Assembly (NCBI GenBank): GCA_964639275.1
Contig: CAZXCQ010000048.1
Coordinates: 1-27,537, forward strand
Direction: 5' to 3'
DNA from: CAZXCQ01 sp964639275
Lineage (GTDB): Bacteria > Desulfobacterota > DSM-4660 > Desulfatiglandales > Desulfatiglandaceae
DNA length: 27,537 nucleotides
In this document: positions 1 to 7,554 of the stretch, in pieces
Numbering within the stretch: the stretch's first letter is position 1
Layout of the letters: each line of letters begins with the position of its first letter
Position numbers and translations under genes: made by a program
Notes under the pieces: model-generated
What the model saw: the letters and a program-made list of their open reading frames with translations, nothing else
Told to the model about the DNA's origin: nothing
Databases searched by the model: none

Positions 1-8
1 ATTTTGTC

Positions 9-60
9 TTTGTCCCTAACCTTGAACGTTGAACCCGGAACCTGTGAACGCTTGCGATTT
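9..60. repeat. Dispersed intergenic repeat, family 2, copy 1
   Basis: The spacer before the first gene carries a sequence that starts TTTGTCCCTAACC and continues through GAACCCGGAACCTGTGAA. It recurs near 6703-6755 and, interrupted by an extra palindromic segment, near 20609-20682. It has no convincing reading frame. Short GTTGAACC/GTGAACC units inside it are quasi-repetitive. I see nothing else in positions 1-135. Confidence 0.7.
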
Positions 61-135
61 TTCAAACGGGAAATCTTTTAAACCCGTTTCACCCGTTTCC
101 CCAAAAAAGAGGGCAAATTCGAAAAAAGGCCGGGG

Positions 136-1542
136 CTAAGAATTTTTGAGGCGTTTCACCGATTGGTCTGAATAGAGACGATGTATCTTGTTGTTCACCG
201 AATAGGAGATCAGCTCACTTTCATGACCATTGAGCACTTGCCGGAGTACTGCATTGGTCTTCTCTTCCAATTGATCGATGATCTCTGCCAGACCCTTGAG
301 ACGAACAAGGGTCTTTCTGGACTTGGCCTGATGGGGCAAACCCAGAGAGGGCTCTCGGAGGATATGGATCAGTCTGTCCAGAAATTGGAAGTCAATATGA
401 TCGTTGTCCCTGTAAATAAGACCCACCCACTCCCTTCTCAACACCTCCGGTATATCTTTACAGGCGGCAAGCATATCTGGATCCTTGCCCAGGTGCAGGG
501 ATCTCTTGAGTTGATTGATATAATGGTTGATCTCTTTTACAGATTTTTCGTCCACGAAGCCCTTGCTCAGCAATCCCTCCCATTTCTCCTCAATTTGCAT
601 CCGGACCCAATTCTCCCCCAGCTCTGGAGGGAGGGAGAGGCCCAGAAACTTGTTCTGCATGGCAACCAGTTCCCTTTTCTCTCCTTCAGGGATTGCCGCC
701 ACCCTGACTATTGCCTCATTTAGCGCATGAACCGCCTCACTTTTCATTGCCTTCTTGTCGGTGTGGCCCAACAGGACGTCCTCCCACTGCGACCTCAAAA
801 ACCCCAACTCCTGCCTAATAAGGGAAAAAATCAGCCCTGATTTGGCGATCGCGTTTCTCAATGCATCGGCGAGGATGTTGCAGGAATTTAGCCTGTCCTC
901 GGCCAACCGCTTCATGGCATCGAGCGATTGCTGCCGTAGTTGATAAGAAAGGAGTTCTGTCCCCAGGGCACGCGACAGCCTGTTAATGACCTTTGTTTCG
1001 GGGCTGTCTATCCCAATGGTCCTCGGCCGAAAATGGATTTTGATGACCGCCACCACCACATAATCGCTATCCCGCCATAGGATCTCACCCCCAAAACTTC
1101 TCGGGTACCCCGATGTGGCCCTGTTACCCAGATAGAGGTCCTCCTTGCGGATCAGGACGGGTTCCATGTGGTGGTAATCATCTTCCATCCCGGCAACCTG
1201 AAGCCTTACGCTCCGCTCATCATTCCGGGGGTCCTCTGCGGTCCAACTCCGCTGCCTTTCCACACACCATGCCATTGCCTCCAGTGGCCGCCCCGGCTGA
1301 TCCCGATATTCACTCCAGGGTTTTCCAGGGGGATCGTAGTCTGACCTCTCCGGAAAGCCCCAGATAATGATCTTCTTGTCATCGTCGATCTCTCCAGATG
1401 TCACCCGGGTGGCAATCATTTCAGGAGGTCCCCCTATCCGATACACGGTCCCCTTGTAGGCATTGGACAGACAAAATAGAATCGTCTCGATTATCTCTTT
1501 GCAGGCCTGCTCTAAGATCTCCTTATCGATTCTTATGGTCAA
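136..1542 (-). CDS. Unrecognised sensor-like cytoplasmic protein
   Basis: This is a 468-residue protein with no signal peptide or membrane segment. I do not recognise the family with confidence. The first ~190 residues have mixed alpha/beta character, with strands such as YVVVAVIKIHF near 162-172, and could be a GAF-like sensor fold. Residues ~195-240 form a long amphipathic helix leading into LNSCNILADALRNAIAKSG. That spacing is reminiscent of a histidine-kinase dimerisation helix, but there is no phospho-acceptor histidine and no ATPase domain follows. The rest is charged and helical. The start is TTG, with GAGG about nine bases upstream. It is transcribed away from the PAC2 gene. A signalling scaffold is a guess only. 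Confidence 0.75.
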   Translation of the reverse strand: MTIRIDKEILEQACKEIIETILFCLSNAYKGTVYRIGGPPEMIATRVTSGEIDDDKKIIIWGFPERSDYDPPGKPWSEYRDQPGRPLEAMAWCVERQRSWTAEDPRNDERSVRLQVAGMEDDYHHMEPVLIRKEDLYLGNRATSGYPRSFGGEILWRDSDYVVVAVIKIHFRPRTIGIDSPETKVINRLSRALGTELLSYQLRQQSLDAMKRLAEDRLNSCNILADALRNAIAKSGLIFSLIRQELGFLRSQWEDVLLGHTDKKAMKSEAVHALNEAIVRVAAIPEGEKRELVAMQNKFLGLSLPPELGENWVRMQIEEKWEGLLSKGFVDEKSVKEINHYINQLKRSLHLGKDPDMLAACKDIPEVLRREWVGLIYRDNDHIDFQFLDRLIHILREPSLGLPHQAKSRKTLVRLKGLAEIIDQLEEKTNAVLRQVLNGHESELISYSVNNKIHRLYSDQSVKRLKNS

Positions 1543-1757
1543 ATCCCTTTTCCTCTTTAAAGGGTCAAAAATCTTCCCCCGGCCTACTCAGCATCGCCCC
1601 TCCGGGTCTTGAAATAATGGCTGACATCGTTCCTGAAACGGGCGATGGAGGCCTCGCCTGCCCTTGAATCGTGATAAAATATACCTTTTTTTGTCTTTGT
1701 CAATTAAGAAATGAACCCCTTGACATTCTGCCATCTGGATGTCAAATAGAACATAGG

Positions 1758-2621
1758 ATGGAAAAAGGAATCTATATAGAAAAACTGCCCGAGCTGCAGG
1801 ACCCGCTCCTTATCGCCGGATTTGACGGCTGGGGGAATGCCCTGGATATTTCAAAGTCTATGGTTACCTATCTGATCAGGAAGCTAGAGGCTGAATTCTT
1901 TGCAGGGATAAACCCCGACCTCTTTTTTCGATTTGATGAAAGCCGTCCCTTTGTAACCATCGAGGAAGGGGTCTTGAAGAACGTCTCACCACCTGGGGGC
2001 TCTTTCTATTCCTGCCGCGCCGGCCCAAAGGGAAGGGATATCGTTATCCTGAGGTCCAACGAACCAAACCTCCGGTGGCTTCACTTCGCCGAAGAGCTGT
2101 TTTCCCTCTGTGGCAAAGTGGGGGTAAGGACCATCGTGACCCTGGGAGGGATGTATGATAATGTCTTGCATACGGACAGGATAATCTCCGGCATCGCCTC
2201 GAGCAAAGAGCTCTTTTCAAAACTGAGCCAAAAGGATGTTATGCCCATCAACTATCAGGGTCCGGGTGCCATCCACTCTTCCATTCACTTCCAGGGCCTC
2301 AAGAGGGGATTTGAGTGTATCAGTCTATGGTGCCACTGCCCTTATTACCTTCAGGGCACCACTCATTTTGGTCTCTTGTCCCATCTGGGCTCTTTGCTGT
2401 CTTACCTGGGAGATTTTGAACTGGACACACAGGAGATTGATGCGAGCTGGAAAGAGCTCAACCGGCAAATTCAAGGACTTATTGAAAAAAACCCCGAACT
2501 CCAGGCCATGATCAATGAAATCCGCAAGGCAAAGGTCCAGGGTTCAAAGGAAAGCCTGAAGGGGTCCATTGAAAAGGGTCAAAAGATCATCCACCTGCAA
2601 GACTTCTTGAAACCGAGGTGA
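1758..2621 (+). CDS. PAC2 family protein
   Basis: This 287-residue protein resembles the PAC2 (proteasome assembly chaperone 2-like) family found in archaea and many anaerobic bacteria. The family features visible are the opening LLIAGFDGWGNALDIS, the internal FIRFDESRPF-like stretch, TIVTLGGMYDNVLHT near residues 133-147, and a helical C-terminus. Bacterial members have no established function. The frame is open further upstream, but the ATG at 1758 is where recognisable family sequence begins. The gene converges on the Sir2 gene with only two bases between stops, so the pair may share a termination region. Confidence 0.85.
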   Translation: MEKGIYIEKLPELQDPLLIAGFDGWGNALDISKSMVTYLIRKLEAEFFAGINPDLFFRFDESRPFVTIEEGVLKNVSPPGGSFYSCRAGPKGRDIVILRSNEPNLRWLHFAEELFSLCGKVGVRTIVTLGGMYDNVLHTDRIISGIASSKELFSKLSQKDVMPINYQGPGAIHSSIHFQGLKRGFECISLWCHCPYYLQGTTHFGLLSHLGSLLSYLGDFELDTQEIDASWKELNRQIQGLIEKNPELQAMINEIRKAKVQGSKESLKGSIEKGQKIIHLQDFLKPR

Positions 2622-2623
2622 GT

Positions 2624-3364
2624 CTAGGCCTTTTTCTTTACCGCCTCAACCAGGGAATGTACGACCATCCCGGCCGAGCCCTCCAGAAAGATATCGGTCA
2701 AACTGTCGGTCAAATGGGTCCTTTCTTTATTGATTTCTATGATCTTTGCCCCGTTTTGCTTGGCGATTGAGGGAATGGTATTGACCGGGGAGACAACCGC
2801 CGAGGTCCCAATGACCATGAGGGCCTGGGCAGCCGAGGCAAGGCGAAAGGAACGATTCATCGCCTCCTGGGATATCGGTTCTCCAAAAAAGACCACATCG
2901 GGTTTCAACACCCTTTTGCATTTACACCGGGGGGGAATCTCCCCCCTCTTCTCTTCGGCCTTATAGCTCTTTCCGCACCACAGACAGGAAAGCGTGCTCG
3001 AATTGCCATGATATTCGATGACATTCCGTGATCCACCTGCCTGATGGAGATTGTCGACATTCTGGGTGATGATGTAGTGTAAATAGCCCATCTTCTCAAG
3101 CTCCCCGAGTCCCACATGGGCCTCGTTAGGCTTGGCCTGGTCTACGACCTCGCTCATTTCCCGAAGCATTTCCCAGACCTTTTCGGGGTTTGCCCGAAAG
3201 GCTGTGATCGTGGCATATTCGGCAGGATCGAATCTTGACCACAGCCCTCCCGCACTCCTAAAATCGGGGATACCCGATTCCACCGAGATTCCAGCACCTG
3301 TCAACGCCAGAGACATCTTTGAGTTGATCAGGATATCGCCAGCCCGCTCGATCAGTTCTTTCAT
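2624..3364 (-). CDS. Sir2-family NAD-dependent protein deacylase
   Basis: This is a 246-residue class III (sirtuin) protein lysine deacylase, which uses NAD+ to remove acyl groups and releases nicotinamide. Signatures run in the usual order: the NAD-binding GAGISVESGIPDFRS, TQNVDNLH, the catalytic histidine in EYHGN, and four zinc cysteines as CLWC followed by CKC. GTSAVVSPV and IEINKE come near the end. The frame is open to 3433, but that extension runs through a dispersed repeat. The ATG at 3364 has an AAAAGGGG ribosome site at good spacing, so I start there. Likely cytoplasmic; targets cannot be read from the sequence. Confidence 0.93.
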   Translation of the reverse strand: MKELIERAGDILINSKMSLALTGAGISVESGIPDFRSAGGLWSRFDPAEYATITAFRANPEKVWEMLREMSEVVDQAKPNEAHVGLGELEKMGYLHYIITQNVDNLHQAGGSRNVIEYHGNSSTLSCLWCGKSYKAEEKRGEIPPRCKCKRVLKPDVVFFGEPISQEAMNRSFRLASAAQALMVIGTSAVVSPVNTIPSIAKQNGAKIIEINKERTHLTDSLTDIFLEGSAGMVVHSLVEAVKKKA

Positions 3365-3407
3365 AGCGAAATTCCCCTTTTGGTATCGATTTAGCTCTTT
3401 TCGTATC

Positions 3408-3496
3408 AATTTAGCCTTTTTTAAAATTGACACCTAGGCAGGGGAATGGGGGTTCCGAATCCCCATTGCCCGGGTTTCAAAAAGCTAAAGTGTTAC
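3408..3496. repeat. REP-like palindromic repeat, family 1, copy A
   Basis: Located between the CooT and Sir2 genes. It has an AATTTAGCC...AAAATTG unit, then a near-perfect hairpin at 3441-3471 with arms of type GGGGAATGGGGG and CCCCATTGCCC. It ends in a tail CGGGTTTCAAAAAGC...GTTAC. The tail is closely matched at 10659-10684 and the centre at 10637-10652 and 9747-9765. It could act as a transcript-end stabiliser for the CooT mRNA or as a REP-type mobile repeat. Confidence 0.7.
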
Positions 3497-3515
3497 CCCT
3501 TTTGGAAACAGGTGA

Positions 3516-3704
3516 TTAGACCGGTTCAAAAAGGATCTTCCTCTCGCTGTTGTTATATAAACGAAGCCTGGCCCTTAGATTCTTTTGCTCACCAAAGATA
3601 TTTGTGAGCCTGACCTCATCTCCTTCAAACTCCACGAGGTCTACATTTTCAAGGACCTTCTCTTCCTTCCCGTCTCTTAAGATAAACGCGTGGGCTTCAC
3701 ACAT
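3516..3704 (-). CDS. CooT family nickel-binding protein
   Basis: This 62-residue protein matches the CooT family. It begins Met-Cys-Glu-Ala, has alternating short strands (VDLVEFEGDEVRLTNIFGE), and ends in a basic strand (ILFEPV). In characterised CooT from a CO-oxidising bacterium, Cys2 is the key nickel ligand and the protein supports nickel delivery to CO dehydrogenase. Cys2 is present here. A GAGAGG ribosome site precedes the ATG. It lies 15 bases after a small His-containing protein, so the two are probably co-transcribed. No CO dehydrogenase or hydrogenase gene is in view. Confidence 0.85.
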   Translation of the reverse strand: MCEAHAFILRDGKEEKVLENVDLVEFEGDEVRLTNIFGEQKNLRARLRLYNNSERKILFEPV

Positions 3705-3719
3705 TTTGTACCTCTCATC

Positions 3720-3938
3720 TCAGCCATGGTTCTTGTCCTGTTTGAGAGAGTCCAGGGCGTGCCTGAGGCACTCGGTACCCCGGGCAGTCAAGGTGATCAC
3801 CTCTCTGATCTCTTTTGCACTATCCATTTTTCCCGCCTCTGCCAGTTGAACAGCAAAGCCCTCGTACTCTTCCTGGTGGTGATCATTGTGGGTGATCCAG
3901 TGTTTAATCCTGATCATTGCCTTTTGGACAAAATCCAT
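3720..3938 (-). CDS. Small His-rich helical protein next to CooT
   Basis: A 72-residue all-helical protein with the motif HWITHNDHHQEEYEGFA near residues 13-29, giving four closely spaced histidines plus acidic residues. That arrangement could bind a metal. I recall similar short proteins beside CooT-like genes in anaerobes, but I cannot name the family with certainty. The ATG at 3938 has GGAGG nine bases upstream; a TTG one codon earlier is the alternative. It is the first gene of a likely two-gene operon with CooT, which suggests a role in nickel handling. That function is inferred from context only. Confidence 0.75.
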   Translation of the reverse strand: MDFVQKAMIRIKHWITHNDHHQEEYEGFAVQLAEAGKMDSAKEIREVITLTARGTECLRHALDSLKQDKNHG

Positions 3939-4104
3939 CAATCCGATCCTCCATTTCTCTCTGGATCATGAAGGTTAGGAAATGTGCCCCCTGATGTCAA
4001 TCAAATTTGGGAACGGCCGAACCCTAAGATTCTAATGTATTGACACCAGACGCCTGCCAGGTTACTATTTTTTACAATGCACCAATGTCGTAAGGGGGCC
4101 TGGA

Positions 4105-4623
4105 ATGAATGACATTCTAAAGGGCAAAAGGATCCTAATTGTGGATGATGAACCCGATATACTGGAAACGCTGGAAGAGCTCCTGGACATGTGTCTGATT
4201 GATACAGCTCCTGACTTTGAGACCGGCCGGAAATTTCTCAAAAAAAACACTTATGACGTGGCCATCCTCGACATTATGGGGGTAGGAGGCTACGATCTCC
4301 TGGAACTGGCTCGAAAAAGAGGCATCCCCGCCTTGATGCTCACAGCCCATGCCCTCAGCCCTGATAATCTGGTAAGGTCCATCAAAAGGGGGGCCGAGTC
4401 CTACATCCCCAAGGACAAGATGTCCGAGATAACGACCTATCTTGCCGATATACTCAAGGCCCGCGACAAGGGGATAGATAAGTACAGGAACTGGTTTGAC
4501 AGGCTTGAGCCGTTTTTTGACGAAAAATTCGGGCCTGACTGGAAAAAAGAACACAGCGATTTCTGGAAGGAATTTGACCAGACCTACCGGACCTCCAAAG
4601 AAGAGCTTCAGCAGATCATGTAG
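4105..4623 (+). CDS. Single-receiver response regulator
   Basis: A 172-residue protein with one receiver (REC) domain. It shows the acidic pocket DDEPD at residues 15-19, the phospho-acceptor aspartate in VAILDIMG near 54, the conserved threonine in LMLTAHA, and the conserved lysine in YIPKDK. The remaining ~55 residues are charged and helical (KYRNWFDRLEPFF) and contain no DNA-binding or enzymatic output domain that I can see. It probably works by protein-protein contact. The convergent histidine kinase just downstream is a possible partner, by proximity only. The ribosome site AAGGGGG precedes the ATG. Confidence 0.9.
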   Translation: MNDILKGKRILIVDDEPDILETLEELLDMCLIDTAPDFETGRKFLKKNTYDVAILDIMGVGGYDLLELARKRGIPALMLTAHALSPDNLVRSIKRGAESYIPKDKMSEITTYLADILKARDKGIDKYRNWFDRLEPFFDEKFGPDWKKEHSDFWKEFDQTYRTSKEELQQIM

Positions 4624-4678
4624 ATAAGGGGGGAAAGACCGTGACTCTTCGGGAGTAAACCGGCGCCGCAGAGAACGA

Positions 4679-5428
4679 TCAACTCGCCCCCAGAGGCACC
4701 TCTACCAAGAATTTTGCGCCCTTTCCTTCATCGCTTTCAAGAGATATCTTGCCGCCCATGTCCTCAACCAGCACCATCACTCCCGCCAGGCCCAATCCGT
4801 GGCCTCGGACGCAAACATGCTCCCTCGCGTCCATCTGAAAATAGCAATCAAAGATCTTCTGATGAAAACCGGAGGGGATACCTTCACCATCATCCTTCAC
4901 GGAAAAAATGAGGTTTCCGTGACTCATGTCAATCATCAACTCGACGCGGTTCTTTCGATATTTGATGGCATTGTTCAAGAGGTTTCTGAGGATCTGCCTG
5001 ACCTTTGTTTCATCCAAACAGACCTCCTGGCCCCATAAGCCTTCGTCGATATAAAGAACAACCCCATTTTCCTCCAAGACGGCCTTGAGCGCGCTGAGGT
5101 CCACACAATGTCTTATCTCCTCTGAGGTGTCGCAATAGGTGAGGTCGAACATCTCCACCAGCGACTCCTCTATCAGACTCGAAACCAGAAAGTTTGAATA
5201 CTTGATTACCCCCTTTCTGGACTTTCCCAACTCCAGTGCATCATCCACCAGCTGCTTAACGACCCTATTGTTCCGCAAGGCCCTCCTCAAGACCCTTTCC
5301 TGTTTTTCCGTAAGCGAGCCATATTTTTCTTGTCTGTTTAACAATGAAAAAATCCCGGCCTCAATCACCGCCAGGGGGACCTTGAGGTCATGGATCAAAA
5401 GATCGATCTTTATCCTTTCACGGCCCAT
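4679..5428 (-). CDS. Soluble sensor histidine kinase without sensor domain
   Basis: This ~249-residue kinase consists only of dimerisation and catalytic domains. It has the H-box LLIHDLKVPLAVIEAG almost at the N-terminus, the N-box LRNLLNNAIKYRKN, the G1 box VKDDGEGIP, and the G2 box GHGLGLAGVMVLVEDMGG. No membrane segment or PAS/GAF domain is present, so its input must come from another protein. The ATG at 5428 has GGGAGAGG seven bases upstream; the longer frame starts with TTG and lacks this. Its start overlaps the end of a small upstream ORF that itself overlaps the Memo-family gene, indicating one transcript. Confidence 0.88.
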   Translation of the reverse strand: MGRERIKIDLLIHDLKVPLAVIEAGIFSLLNRQEKYGSLTEKQERVLRRALRNNRVVKQLVDDALELGKSRKGVIKYSNFLVSSLIEESLVEMFDLTYCDTSEEIRHCVDLSALKAVLEENGVVLYIDEGLWGQEVCLDETKVRQILRNLLNNAIKYRKNRVELMIDMSHGNLIFSVKDDGEGIPSGFHQKIFDCYFQMDAREHVCVRGHGLGLAGVMVLVEDMGGKISLESDEGKGAKFLVEVPLGAS

Positions 5429-5633
5429 ATAAAAACCTCTCCCATAGCTTGACAATTGTCATTCGAGCCCTTTGACCGCTATTTACGGGCCGTTGGCCAC
5501 GCAGAAAGACCCTGCCGGCCACACGACCCCCAACCATTATCAACATATCAATTCCTTCAACAATAATCAAATCCCGTATCGCCCCGGCCAAACGATCCCT
5601 TGCGCCCCCCAGGTGTCCAAGGTCCTGCCTCAC
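5418..5633 (-). CDS. Small ORF overlapping both neighbours, unrecognised
   Basis: A 71-codon frame starting with GTG in a four-base GTGA overlap with the stop of the Memo-family gene and ending 11 bases inside the histidine kinase gene. The product would be basic, with a hydrophobic strand-like centre (LIIVEGIDMLIMVGG). No family is recognised. The tight overlaps on both sides are typical of translationally coupled genes and are the main reason to list it. It could also be a chance frame in a 200-base spacer. Confidence 0.4.
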   Translation of the reverse strand: MRQDLGHLGGARDRLAGAIRDLIIVEGIDMLIMVGGRVAGRVFLRGQRPVNSGQRARMTIVKLWERFLYGP

Positions 5634-6487
5634 ACATAGAAGACAATCCCGGCATACCCGACGAAGCTATTGTCGGGCCTGATGTCATAGCTGTTTATAT
5701 ACTCAACTTCCCTGGCCTTTTGGGCCCCCAGTTCCCTGGCCGCCACGATAGCAGCACCGACAGCCCCTGAACAGCAGGCATTATGGTACTCCAGCGATTC
5801 TTTGATTACCCCTCTGGCGTCCATCTCTATCATCAAATTCACCACCCGCCTGTCATTTACCCGTTTGACCCACTCCACGGCCCCTTCACCGACCCCCTTA
5901 GGGGTATACCCATAATTATAGCCGTAATGGGTTAGATCTGTTGAGCCCAGCACGATGGTCCTCTTCCCCATACCTTTTGAGATCTGGGCAGCCCGCCTGG
6001 CGATCTCCAGTGAGGCAGCCCTGGGTGGCACACCAATGGGGACAATCCTGGTCCCGGGAAAGAAGTACCTGATAAATGGCAGCTGCACCTCTATGGTGTT
6101 GTCATGCTGGTAGTGGGATGCTGTCTCCTCGGTAAAGCGAAACTCCGCTGTCAATTCTTCTGCCACTGCTGAATCGATCTCCACTTCTCCCAATGGGGTC
6201 TCCCACCGCCCCTTGCTCATGATAAGATTATCGCTTTGAGGGTGCATGTGGTGTCCAAATATGATGCAGGTCTCAGGATCACTTCCATGATTCAGACACT
6301 TGATGACGTTACAGGCAATCCTTCCTGAAAAGGCCCATCCGGCATGGGGGACAATTCCCCCCACCGCGCCGGCCGGGTCGCCGGGGCAAGGGCGACTCGC
6401 GCCGGAAAACCCCTCGATCTCCTTACGACAGGCCGATTCCCTCCCTGGATACCACGAGCCTGCCAGATCAGCCCTTCTCGCCTCCAC
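5630..6487 (-). CDS. amrB: AmmeMemoRadiSam system protein B (Memo family)
   Basis: A 285-residue Memo-like protein. Conserved pieces are the opening RRADLAGSWYPG, the histidine in IVPHAGWAFSG, FGHHMHP, the STDLTHYG segment, and the cysteine/glycine run CCSGAVGA near residue 240. In eukaryotic Memo these histidine and cysteine positions bind metal. In bacteria the family occurs with an AMMECR1 protein and a radical SAM protein as the AmmeMemoRadiSam system, but neither partner is visible here. A GTG at 6496 is possible, but the GTG at 6487 is better spaced (eight bases) from the G-rich ribosome site. The enzymatic role is not established. Confidence 0.9.
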   Translation of the reverse strand: MEARRADLAGSWYPGRESACRKEIEGFSGASRPCPGDPAGAVGGIVPHAGWAFSGRIACNVIKCLNHGSDPETCIIFGHHMHPQSDNLIMSKGRWETPLGEVEIDSAVAEELTAEFRFTEETASHYQHDNTIEVQLPFIRYFFPGTRIVPIGVPPRAASLEIARRAAQISKGMGKRTIVLGSTDLTHYGYNYGYTPKGVGEGAVEWVKRVNDRRVVNLMIEMDARGVIKESLEYHNACCSGAVGAAIVAARELGAQKAREVEYINSYDIRPDNSFVGYAGIVFYV

Positions 6488-6517
6488 AAAAACCACCCCC
6501 CTTCCATTTTGGGCAGT

Positions 6518-6755
6518 CGTTCACGGGTTCAAAGGTTCAGGGGTTCAAGGTTGCTTCTCGTTCTCACGCGCCTTGTTTTGCAAGACGTGTCTGGGAGAGA
6601 AGCGCCGATTTAGTCAAATCGCAACCTGAAACCTAGCTCTTTTCTGCTATCAACCTGGGAAAACCAGCATCTGTCCCAACAATCTTAGGTTTCCTGAGTT
6701 GGTTTGTCCCTAACCGTGAACCTATGAACCCGGAACCTGTGAATGCCTACGATTT
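6518..6755. repeat. Repeat-filled spacer (family 2 units in both orientations)
   Basis: The 400-base gap between the Memo and M50 genes has no gene. At 6518-6552 it holds GTTCACGGGTTCAAAGGTTC followed by another GGGGTTCAAGG unit; the first of these recurs exactly at 20397-20416. At 6703-6755 lies a second copy of the TTTGTCCCTAACC...CCTGTGAA repeat seen at the start of the window. A run of GATTGTGGATTGTAGATTG follows near 6757-6775. No promoter could be assigned with confidence. Confidence 0.65.
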
Positions 6756-6887
6756 TGGATTGTGGATTGTAGATTGCGGCTTTGCTGCCTCAAAACCGGG
6801 GGCCCCCCTCATATGCTTTTCCCCCTTGCCGAAAGACCCATTTCCTGCTATGTAGTCCCTAACCTGAACTCCGGGAGAGGTACCCCT

Positions 6888-7532
6888 ATGTCTTTTGATA
6901 TCAGCCAGTGGATCGTAAAGATCCCTGTCCTGTTATTTGCCATCACCATTCACGAATATTGCCACGGAAGAGCAGCACTATCCCTCGGGGATCCAACAGC
7001 AAGGGCCATGGGGAGGCTTTCACTAAACCCCCTGACCCACATTGACCCTCTGGGCGCCATCTGCCTCTTCCTTTTCAACTTTGGATGGGCCAAGCCGGTG
7101 CCGGTGGATCCCAGGTATTTCAAAAACATCAGGAAGGGCGTGGTCATCATGTCCCTGGCGGGTCCCCTGGCCAACCTATCCGTTGCCTTTTTGACGGGGC
7201 TCCTCATCCGCTACGCGCTTTTGCCCTGGGAGGTCTATGTCCAGGCACTGATGTGGCTGCTGATCCTCAACATCGGCCTTGGCCTCTTTAACCTCTTACC
7301 CCTCCCCCCCCTGGATGGCTCACACATACTGGAAAACCTGCTCCCTCCGCAGACAGCGCTCAAATACCGCCAGTTCCGTCGTTATGGCCCTTTCATACTC
7401 GTTGCGATCATCTTGTTGGACAACTTTGCCCACACCGGGATTCTTAACCTGATATTGGTCCATCCCATGATCCACCTCGCCTACCTGTTTGCCGGCGACA
7501 ATTTTCTCAGGCTCTTACCCTTCCTTCAATAG
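6888..7532 (+). CDS. Site-2 protease family (M50) membrane protein
   Basis: A 214-residue integral membrane metalloprotease-like protein. It has the zinc motif HEYCH (HExxH) inside the first membrane helix near residue 24, the NPLTHIDPLGAI segment, and the second family motif NLLPLPPLDGSHIL, whose aspartate is the third zinc ligand. Four or more hydrophobic segments are visible. This compact form is common in bacteria and lacks PDZ domains. Its substrate is unknown. The frame is open ~126 bases further upstream, but the ATG at 6888 has GGGAGAGG just before it and starts where homology begins. It converges on the SUF genes. Confidence 0.9.
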   Translation: MSFDISQWIVKIPVLLFAITIHEYCHGRAALSLGDPTARAMGRLSLNPLTHIDPLGAICLFLFNFGWAKPVPVDPRYFKNIRKGVVIMSLAGPLANLSVAFLTGLLIRYALLPWEVYVQALMWLLILNIGLGLFNLLPLPPLDGSHILENLLPPQTALKYRQFRRYGPFILVAIILLDNFAHTGILNLILVHPMIHLAYLFAGDNFLRLLPFLQ

Positions 7533-7554
7533 AGGCCGATCAAGAACCCCTCGG

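Noticed and set aside
1671..1757. Longer start for the PAC2 protein
   Set aside because: The extra 29 codons have no family resemblance, and the ATG at 1758 starts at the recognisable PAC2 sequence.
3365..3433. N-terminal extension of the Sir2 protein
   Set aside because: It overlaps a dispersed repeat and lacks a ribosome site, while the ATG at 3364 has a strong one.
4679..5428. Assigned kinase-regulator pair with the receiver protein at 4105-4623
   Set aside because: The genes converge rather than forming an operon, so partnership is possible but not supported by sequence.
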